Assembly (NCBI GenBank): GCA_002778195.1
Contig: PCDI01000001.1
Location: forward strand, 1,810,939-1,874,938
DNA: 64,000 bases
Reading direction: 5' to 3'
Origin: Raffaelea ambrosiae
Lineage: Eukaryota; Ascomycota; Sordariomycetes; Ophiostomatales; Ophiostomataceae
The notes beneath the pieces are model-generated. The model searched no databases. It worked only from the letters and a program-made list of their open reading frames with translations, and was not told the origin of the DNA. This document shows, in pieces, positions 55,853 through 64,000 of the stretch (positions are counted from its first letter, which is position 1; each line of letters begins with the position of its first letter). The translations under genes were made by a program, and so were the position numbers.

Positions 55853-58800
55853 ACGGGGAGAAGAGAGTAAAGGGAAATAAAGTTTTTTTCTTTTCAAAAA
55901 AAGGGTGGCACCACAGCCGGGACTCGGCCGAACTGGGTCGGGATGTTGAGAAATCAAGAAACCAAAAGACAGAAAACAAAAAACGGAGAACAGAAACCAG
56001 GACGAAAAGAGCACCGAACAGGACACAAACAAAGCTATGTAGTCCAGACCCGTTGCAGAGCAATCCGGGAAATTATTACCCCAAGCTCGGAATAGATACC
56101 CCAAAAGAAAACAAAAGCCAAACCCTTGCCTTCTCTGGCGTTTTGTTTCCTTTGTTTCTCTTGTCTCTTTTTTGGTGATGGAACAGATCAGAAGAGACAA
56201 AAGCAAAATGCGCAACCAAAAGGAATGCAACAAAACATGACGAGAAAAGGAAAAGAAGAAGAAGAAAGAAAAGAAAGAAAGAAAGAAAGAAAAAGAAAAG
56301 AAGAATACAATACAATACAATATACCTTGGAAGAACAACAGGCAGCCACAAAGTGAATAAAAAAAAAAGATGAACTATTCTCCAAGCATTCTGTCGACAC
56401 ACTCTCTATCTCTCTTTCTCTCTTGCTTGGATCCTCGTCTCGAAGGCAAATACAAAAAAAGAGGAACATTTCCGCCTTTAGTAATGCCCTCGCCATCCTG
56501 AGCAGTCTGTGTGGTCCAAGTCGACGAGGGCAAAACCGACCAGGGGGTCTCATGAGGCCACACCCCTTCTGGACGAAAAAAAAACACACCAGAAAGTCCT
56601 AGTTTCTGGGCGTGTGTGCGGCTGCGCGCGAAGAAAGAGGTACAAGCCAGCACTAAAAAAAGGCATACAGGAATACGATAAAATGCAAATAAAACGCAAA
56701 ACGACTACCAACTAGTTAAACTTTTGATACATTAGGTTGCTTTTGGCGTGGCATGCAACTGCGATATGCACAATCCGCACGCACACTACCACGGTAAGAT
56801 ACCAGCAAGCAAACCTTGCCAGGAGAACCACAGACACACGCACATAATGGCCCTGCCGGTGACGGGCTTACGTGTGGACGGCTCTGTGCTTCCTGGCCGC
56901 CCGCCACCGCCAGACCGTCCTTTCGGGATCTGCAATACTAAGGTACTTGCATTGGTACGCGTAAGATGGCATGGAGTTAATGTAGTGCACTGCGTCCCTG
57001 GGTCCCTCGTCCTGGGTCCTCTGGCCCATCGTCGCCCCCCTCTTTCCGCATTGTTGTTCCCTTTCGATTTGCTGGGAGACGTGGGAGAAGATCATTCCCA
57101 CCCACACACTCTCCAGCTAGCACAACACCTACACCACCACGCGGCACATGGCCAGCGATCCTTGCCCTGGAGGGCACAAGGTCTTGCCCTGTGGTTGTAT
57201 GGCCAAGTCGTGCTCCTAGTTTTCTGTATTGTTCTTCTTCTATTTCCACTTCCTTCGACGAGGCTGTCGTATTCTTATTCCCCATGCCCAAGCCGCCGAC
57301 GACACCGGTCCAGAAGAAGATGAGCCAGTGTTCCCTGCATCAAATGGACTTGCACCTATTTTTACATGTGTTTCGCCTTGCCGAGGTGGATGAAACGGCA
57401 GTGTTCCATCATTACTGCAGCCTCCGTGGTGCCTGGCCCAGGCGGCAGATAGGGCCTGTTGTTTGGGGGTTCTGGGGGGAGGACAAAAAAAAAAAGACAT
57501 ACCATGTAGTTAACACAGATACCGAGGCACTCGCCTCTTCGGCATTCGGTCAAGGGGACGCACTTACTGACCACTTACACTGACCACTTTGCAGACTCGA
57601 CTGACGCTTTCTGCATGAGAAACGGCACAGTCGCAAACCACGCGAACAACGCGAATTCGCGAATTCGCGAAATGACGACATGGCGCGCCCAACGGGTCTT
57701 TCTAGAATGCTTCCACCGATTCGAAGGAAGGGGGAAGGGGGGGGGTTGTCAACGGCGAAAGAGGCAAAAACGGCCACTTCCCCCCCTCTTTCCCTTCCCC
57801 TCCTCTGCTGTTAATTTTTTTTTCTTTTTTTTTTTTTTCGCCTGCCGTGCGTTCCGAGCCACGACCGAAGGTCCGCCAGTCATGCAATCCCTGGGCTGTT
57901 TGCTGTTTTCCCAGCTATGTCTTGCCTTGTGCATTTGCTTGTTGGCAACTACAATGGAGCGATTGCCAGTCCATCTGTCGTGTCTGTAGCTTGTTTTGTT
58001 TTGTTTATTTTTATTGGTCCTCCATCATGCATTCGTGGCCACATTGGAATGTACCTTTTCGGATGGCGAATCCCCAATCTACATTGGTGCTGACTGTACT
58101 GGCCTTATCTGGACGGCGAAACAAATGAATGAGAGGTTGTCCTCGTGAGGACGAAGTCCGCCAAAGAGAAAAGGAGACGACCACACAGACAAACACGGCG
58201 AGCGGGAAAGCACATAGGGCGTCCCCGAAGAATGTCAGATATGGATAGGACGACGCTGTTTCTCCGCCGGTTCTCTACACTACCACCATAGTATTTTCGG
58301 AGCCCACCCCAACATGTTATACGAGTATCCTGTCTAGCTTCAACGCGTGCGTCTTAGGCGGAAGCCTTAAAAACTAGCTCGTTGCGGCCCCGTCGAATCC
58401 CCAGCCCCGGAACACACTGACGAGAGAGCCCTACCGTCGAACGATTGAGTTTCCCAGTTGGGAAAGAGACACGGCCCAAGCAAATAGACATACTCCAGAC
58501 ACGAGAGAGATTGTTCTCTCTTATTGGCGGCGCACCCCGCGGAGGTTGGGTGGAACAACATACAAAGAAAATCCCGTGAGCCCGCCTTGTCGGGCTTACA
58601 TCGTTATTCCGAAAGTCGAACCCCGACGACGGAGCGATGCTTGGCTAACAAGGGGTTCACAAAAAAAGCCAAGAGAATGAGACGAAGCGGGACGAAACAC
58701 ACGATGGTCACCAACAAGCCAAGGGTATCTACGAGTACTCGTAGACAGTCTAGTCCCGCCTGCCTCCGCCAGTTCTCGTTCTGACTTCGGCGGGGGGGGA

Positions 58801-61558
58801 TTTGGACTGAAGGGGGGTTCTTGTTGGACGGTCCTTCCTAGTGCTTATGGATTTGTTTCTGGGTTCCTGCTCCGTTGCGGCTCGCTTAGTGGGCTTTGTG
58901 GTCCCATGCATAAAGTGTGAAAGTCTTTCTTGGTTGGCCTGGGCTGAAAGAAGGAGAGGGACGATCCCGTTTGGTGAGGTGAGCCGTAAAAAAAGAGAGC
59001 AAGCAAAAAAAAAGGTTAAATGGCCTGTAACCATGGCCTAAATGGGCAGTCCTACCTCAAGAGGCACAGCTCGATGGAACGCCGGGAAACCCAAACTAAG
59101 CAAAACAAGGACCAAGCTTTTTTTTACTTTTTTTGGCTTGTCGGTCTGTCTGTGCTTGGGCTTGCTGGCGCCATCACGAAAACTCGTACACGCCTTGCCT
59201 GCTTTTCCGTCCTCCTGCTGTCTGCCGTAATATTTCCATTTGACACATTTGTCGCCTGACAGATTGGGGGCTGTCTGTGTCAGATGCAAGGGAAGGGCAG
59301 TGTTGGAAACAAAAGCAAGGAGGCGGTGTCGGCTGCCTCTCTTGGATATGGACCTCTTGCGAGAGAAGCCAAAATGCGGGCAACCCACCGGGACTGGCTT
59401 CCGTATTCGGCGGGTAAGTCGGTATCGGGACAACTGTTTTGGCGTGCCTCGGCGAGCTTCGGCGAGTTTGGGCGCTGAGATGGCAAGATGGTCGACCCGA
59501 TGTCGAAAAGATGTCGTTCTTGGTCAGAATGTGTTGGGGATTGGGGCCATGGTCTTTGTCATCACCCATTCTTTTCTTTTCCATTCTTTTTTTTTTTTTT
59601 TTTTTGGTCCTGTCTCAATCGCACAACTCTTCTTTCGTTTCTTTTCGCCATGTTTCCCTCTCCTGGTTTGCCGTTGCGTCGCCCTTGTCAGCCCTATGGC
59701 TCCATTGTCGCTCCGTTCTCATGCTTCTCACTCCTTGTTTCTCACCCCCCCTGGAGCGTGTATCGAGCATGTGCGGTCGCGGGTGTGTCAAGGTTAACCT
59801 GTAGGCCGCCGACCGACGCAACGTCCTCCTCATGCAATACCGAGGGCTTTTTAAGCCTCCGAGGCTGTCCCAGGGGTGGCTGAACTCGGCATCTTTTTGC
59901 CTTGGCCCGGCGGGCAAATATAATGGGTCGATTTCGTTCGATTTCGTTCGATGGCCACTCGTAGAGGGGGGAACTTCGCCTCATACCTGGGATGCCGAGG
60001 GTCCTGGATATGGGTATAACTGGTTTGATGTTTCATCCGCCGAGCCCTGTTCGGTTGCAACTCCGTGTACGCAAAGGATGGTGCCTGCTGGCAAGGCCGA
60101 GGTTCGATATCGTTGTTGTTGCGACTGCTGTTGTTGGTGCTGTTGCTGTTGCTATTGTTACTATAGTGCTCTCATTTTTGCTCTCTCACTCTCTCACTCT
60201 CTCGGTGTCTGTCTCTCTATCATTCTCCATATCCCCCTCGGGGTGCTATAGATATAGAGCAAGGATCATTGCCTCGAATAGGGGTAGGTCGGGCAAAAAT
60301 TTGCTCTGCCTCCCCTCCATCACAGCACGGCGGTCCGGGGTCAGAGATTCCCGGGTTGTGATCATGAAGTCGTGAGACAGGGCTCTGTCTGTTCGCCGTC
60401 CTGATGTGCCGAATTCCTGAACAAGGCGGAGGGGGAGTGGACGTTGTCGTCTATCATATCGGGCCTTCTTTGGCGATCGTCAACATGGCCCCAAAGCAGC
60501 GTCGAAATACGCGCAAACGGCAAGAAAACAACAAGAAAAACACAACCAAGGTTCTCCTAGAAGAGGAAAAGCACACGAGAACCGCCCTTTAAATGCCCAT
60601 GGAAGACGGTTCGGCCGGGCAGCACCCGAAATCATCCCTCATTCGCTTCGGCAGCACCGGCTCCTGGACAAGTTCCGTGGACTCTCGGCGTGTGCAAATC
60701 CGTGTCCACAAGCAGATGGCTCTTTTTTTTTTTTGGTCTCTTAGCAGTCGTGGCACCGCAAATGTTGGTCGTTGTTGACGGATGTATGCTCCCTGGAAAT
60801 CCAGTATAACAATAGCATCCTGCCCTCGGGCACCAGCTCGATAGGGCCTGGACAGAGGAGAATTAGACAGGTACGCCTATCCCAGGAAGGATGCACCCGG
60901 GCCGTCCCGTGGCGAACATGCTCTAGCATCTCCTTTCTTCCCTTTGACAGCAGACTGCATGCCTGCAAGCTCGTGGTAGACAGCCGTTGAATCGAAACGG
61001 TTGCTCGTGTTATTGGTCGCTTATTGCTCAGAGATCAGAGTTGTGAACTCGACTTTAGTCTATTCGCATGATTTCTGGCCATGTACTTCTGTGAGGAAAT
61101 CTTTCCCAACAGAGACCAACTACCCAAGACTGTGAATTGCCAACATGCTTGTGGTAGTTTCTATTTTGGCTGCCATGGCCCTACGTAAGGAGAAAGCAAG
61201 GAAACTAACGGCCTCGGCACTTCCGTCATCGGATTTTATATTGGGGTTGGATTCTGCCATTCAGGTGTCGAGCTTCCTCGCTAACTAGCTCGTATAGCTC
61301 ATAGCTCCATGTGATTGTCTCTCTTTCCAATCCGGACACAAAAAAGCACGAAAGGGAAACAAAGAAAAAAAAGAACAGACTGCAAAACTGGCATGCTGAT
61401 TGTTTGTAGTCCGGCCCAATTGATTGCTCGCCCCGTGTCCAACAGTCCTTGCTGTCCGCTCGCTGCTCTTGCGCGACCCATTTTATTCTGCTTTGCCTCC
61501 TCCGACCCGATCCGTTCTACCGAGGCCGAACTTGCACCGCTACCGGCCCGCATCCACC
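55853..61558. other. 5.7-kb region without a convincing gene
   Basis: It starts with the purine/pyrimidine-biased leader of the Zn2Cys6 gene (AG/A-rich on the plus strand to about 56370). It continues with scattered short open frames, a T run near 57818-57839, and a short interrupted inverted sequence at 58138-58160. A CT-rich tract lies near 60180-60240. I found no family motif on either strand. Unannotated non-coding RNA cannot be excluded. Confidence 0.5.
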
Positions 61559-62429
61559 ATGGCTAGCGACCCGATCGTGACGGCTCTGCAAGAGTTTTCG
61601 GCGTGAGTACAGACATTTTGAAATTGCTGTGTTATGAGGTGTTCTTCATTTCCCAGCATGCCCGCGCAACAACTCTTACTCACACACGACCAGGTGCGAT
61701 GTCTCGGACGCCCTGCTCAAGCTCAAGGTGCCCAACGGCGGCTTCCTGGCCGGCATCACCATGTTCTCGCCCAAGCGCCAGGAGGGCGACACCAAGATTG
61801 TCGGACCGGCCTACACCGTCAAGTACGTGCCGCTGAGCGACCCGACGCCCAAGTACCCGACTCACTACGTACGTCCATGCTAGTGCTTTCTTGTCAGCTC
61901 TTCTCTTGATGTAGTTTATTTTTTTTTTTAACCCTTCGTTCGCTAACCCCCCCACCCCCCCTTCCCTCAGATCGACTCCATCCCCGCTGGGGCGGTCGTC
62001 TTCATCTCCAGCCCGCGCGCCCCCAACGCCGTCTTTGGCGGGCTCATGTCCACGCGCGCGCAGTACAGCCAGGCCGTCGGCACTGTGATCGACGGCCGCC
62101 TGCGCGACCTCCAGGAGCACCGCGACCTGGGGTTTCCCGTGTTTGCGCGCGACGTCAGCACGGCGTCACCGAACCAATCGGCCAAGGTGGTCGGTGTGAA
62201 CGTGCCGGTGCAGCTGCAGACGGACGACTACGACCAGAACGTGACGATCCAGCCGGGGGACTACATTGTGGCCGACGTGGACGGGGTGGTGCTGCTGCCC
62301 AAGGACCTGGCGGAGAAGGCACTGCCGCTGATGCGCAAGCAGGTGGAGGCGGACACGCAGATGGCGGTGGCGCTCAAGGCGGGGATGACATTCTCGGAGG
62401 CGAGCAAGAAGTTCCGGGGGAAGATGTAG
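61559..62429 (+). CDS. RraA-like aldolase/decarboxylase (HMG aldolase family)
   Basis: Cytosolic RraA-fold protein. Members include 4-hydroxy-4-methyl-2-oxoglutarate aldolase and oxaloacetate decarboxylase, metal-dependent lyases of oxo-acids. Exons 61559-61602, 61694-61868 and 61971-62429 give 225 residues, a normal length. Visible family features are the N-terminal CDVSDALLKL, AYTVKYV, IPAGAVVFISSP, the active-site loop GGLMSTRAQYSQAVG, the substrate/metal motif VIDGRLRDLQE (Arg-Asp) and the C-terminal PGDYIVADVDGVVLLP. Intron 2 is A/T- and C-rich. Eukaryotic substrate specificity is unresolved; a role in pyruvate/oxaloacetate or aromatic-acid metabolism is inference. Confidence 0.93.
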
Positions 62430-62777
62430 AGTGTGTATGGGGGCATTGCGAGAAACGAGGAGATGCAACTGATGATGCCAGCCTCACGAGAATCGGGCCA
62501 GTTTTGTACGGAAAACTACAAAGAAAAAAACTTCTACGCAGCTGTCACGTATCGCTACAATCTTGAACGTTGGGGGCAAAAAAAAAAAGGGTATCGCTTC
62601 CGTGTTCATTTGCATATCCTATGCAGAAGTTGTGTCTTGTGTGCCGTTTCCCTGTTCTTCCCATTGTGCAATCGTGGTGCATTTGCTTGCTCGTATTCCC
62701 AAATTTTCCTGATCCCATATTTCCGCATCGGTTTTTTTTTTCTCGTTCTTTCTTTTCGTATCCCTTTGCTCCCACAT
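62430..62777. other. Convergent 3' region RraA-like / LOR gene
   Basis: 348 bp, T- and A-rich, no gene seen. Confidence 0.6.
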
Positions 62778-63442
62778 CTATTTATCGCCCTCGCTGTCGT
62801 TCACCTTCTCGTCCAGGCAGATGCACAGGGCGGCCAGCAGCGACTTGTCACAGCCCGGCGCGACGTCGACGGCGTACGACTGCTTGTCGAAGAGAGCCTC
62901 GCGTGCATTGAAAAACTTGCGGTCGATGCGGCCGACCGTGTTGCCCGTGTCATTGTCGACAATGAAGGCCTCACTGTCCAAGAAATTGCCCTTGACGAAG
63001 ATGGCCTCGTCCTTGCCCGTGCCGGTGGACTTGAACGAAGCAGCCTGCTTGGAGCCGAAGACTGACAAACGTTAGTGTCAAGCAGGGAAACAGCACATGT
63101 CCCAAAGTACTCACGCGACATCTTGTCCTTCACTTCAAAGAACTTCTTGCCATCCGGGTCCTGCAGCGCATAGGTGGTGTGCAGCAGGTGGAAGTGCTCC
63201 TTGACAATGTCAAAGATGTGCTGGTTGGTCTGCGCATCATACACCGCCTTGCGGCCGCCGAGCGAAAACACCTTGCCCTCGACCTTGAGGAACGGCTGGC
63301 CGTTGGCGTAGGTGATGTCGAAGCTGTCGCCCGTCAGGGAGAAGATCTTTTCCTTGAGAATGATGGTCTCGGTTTGGTTGCTGATGTACTGCGGGAACAC
63401 GCCGACCTGGTCGGGCAGGGGAGGAAGATCTTGGTGGCCCAT
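62778..63442 (-). CDS. LURP-one-related (LOR, DUF567) protein
   Basis: Small soluble protein of the tubby/scramblase-like LOR fold. Exons 63442-63115 and 63061-62778 (minus) give 203 residues, the usual length. Matching features are the VGVFPQYISNQTETIIL start, IFSLTGDSFDITYANGQPF, VEGKVFSLGGRKAVYDA, an HFHLLHTTYALQDPDGKKFFEVKDK segment, a KGNFLDSEAFIVD strand and the final AALCICLDEKVND helix. In plants one member affects oomycete resistance; the fungal function is unknown, with possible membrane or phosphoinositide binding by analogy to Tubby. It is convergent with the RraA-like gene. Confidence 0.9.
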
Positions 63443-64000
63443 GGTGGAGGAAAGGTGGAGGGTGTTGAAGATAGTAGAGGTGTGCTGGATGAAGTTCGTG
63501 TTGTGTGTTTGTTGGAGGACGATGGATGTCAAAGGTGTCAGAATCAGCTGTTGGTTCGTGTTTCCTCTAGAAAAAGCCGTCTATGTCGGGACGGCAGCTC
63601 CTTTATACCGTTCTTTTTTTTTCCCCTCCCTCTCATTCTTTTGCTCCCTCCCTTTGGCCAAGAACCGCTAAATCATATGCTTAAGAACGGTGGACTCGAA
63701 AATGGCTCGTTGTCATGTCTTGGCAACAAAGGGGAGGGTGCTGATTTCGGCGTGTCTGGCCCGGGGGGGGGGGACCCTGACAACCACTGGCCAGACACAC
63801 CACGAGCTGGGAGCCAGACGGGTGCAGCTTTGGTGCAGCTTTGGTGCAGTGGTTTGGGCGCAAGTTTGGTGCACATTTGGTGCTTTCTCTGCTTGCTCAC
63901 TGCCTACTGCAGTGCGACGGGCTGAACTTTTGCGACGGCCTCTTGGCGATCTGCGACGGGGTCGGAAAATGACGTAGTTTGCAGCTGTGGAGGGGCACTT
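63443..64000. other. Upstream region of the LOR gene
   Basis: Promoter-side DNA with a T run, G and C homopolymers and an 11-bp repeat block (63821-63883). No gene seen before the window ends. Confidence 0.55.
63821..63883. repeat. Degenerate 11-bp repeat (ggtgcagcttt)
   Basis: Two exact adjacent copies start at 63821 and 63832. Several degenerate copies follow, sharing tttggtgca, about 380-440 bp upstream of the LOR start codon. Phased copies could be factor sites. Confidence 0.7.

Noticed and set aside
56748..57323. 191-codon plus-strand frame and an overlapping minus-strand frame
   Set aside because: Low-complexity His/Pro/Leu composition and no recognisable domain; chance frames in GC-rich DNA.
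58128..58170. Hairpin gtcctc-gt-gaggac followed by gaa, reminiscent of hammerhead stem II
   Set aside because: The required ctgatga core and the third conserved segment are absent.
58590..58650. Possible tRNA T-arm (ggggttcgac on the minus strand)
   Set aside because: It is a local palindrome without a complete cloverleaf.
1..64000. Search for CRISPR arrays, insertion sequences, operons or phage genes
   Set aside because: The window is eukaryotic. No spaced direct-repeat arrays, transposase motifs or terminal inverted repeats were recognised.

Overview
The window looks like nuclear chromosomal DNA of a filamentous ascomycete (Pezizomycotina, probably Sordariomycetes-like; the class is inference). 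The evidence is short GT-AG introns with ctaac-type branch sites, GC-rich exons in lower-GC, homopolymer-rich intergenic DNA, and typical fungal families: an NCS1 permease, a Zn2Cys6 regulator, SET9, a CBM1 protein and a fungal LrgB protein. There is one ambiguous base at 298. I rebuilt sixteen protein genes, mostly spliced, by joining exons so that the reading phase closes and the family motif is restored. I also found one intron-containing tRNA gene.

Left block (1-10.7 kb): a (methyl)malonate-semialdehyde dehydrogenase-like gene (+), a ribonucleoside hydrolase (-), a 2-oxoglutarate/Fe(II) oxygenase-like gene (+) and an NCS1 nucleobase/nucleoside permease (+). Eight GATA cores lie within 83 bp between the nucleosidase and the oxygenase. 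Together this suggests a nitrogen-regulated pyrimidine (nucleoside) uptake and catabolism cluster.

Middle (10.7-36.5 kb): a Cys-rich type I membrane glycoprotein; a 7.8-kb gene-free stretch with short repeats; a 574-residue disordered protein carrying two protein phosphatase 1 docking-type motifs; a secreted M14 carboxypeptidase; tRNA-Leu(CAG); a small secreted CBM1 protein with a Gly-rich tail; and a HAUS3-like coiled-coil protein.

Right block (36.5-64 kb): a gene-poor stretch with decayed coding traces, an LrgB/PLGG1-type membrane protein, then housekeeping genes. ESS1 (Pol II CTD prolyl isomerase) and RPB9 (Pol II subunit) are head-to-head, followed by mitochondrial uL14 and the H4K20 methyltransferase SET9. 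Next come a 908-residue Zn2Cys6 regulator, 5.7 kb without a convincing gene, an RraA-like aldolase/decarboxylase and a LURP-one-related protein.

The most unusual observation is in RPB9. Its 821-nt first intron stays open in the RPB9 frame for 139 codons and encodes a Cys-pair-rich and then strongly acidic tail. This predicts a second isoform in which the first zinc ribbon is joined to a new C-terminus. All functions are read from sequence and family memory; no search was run.
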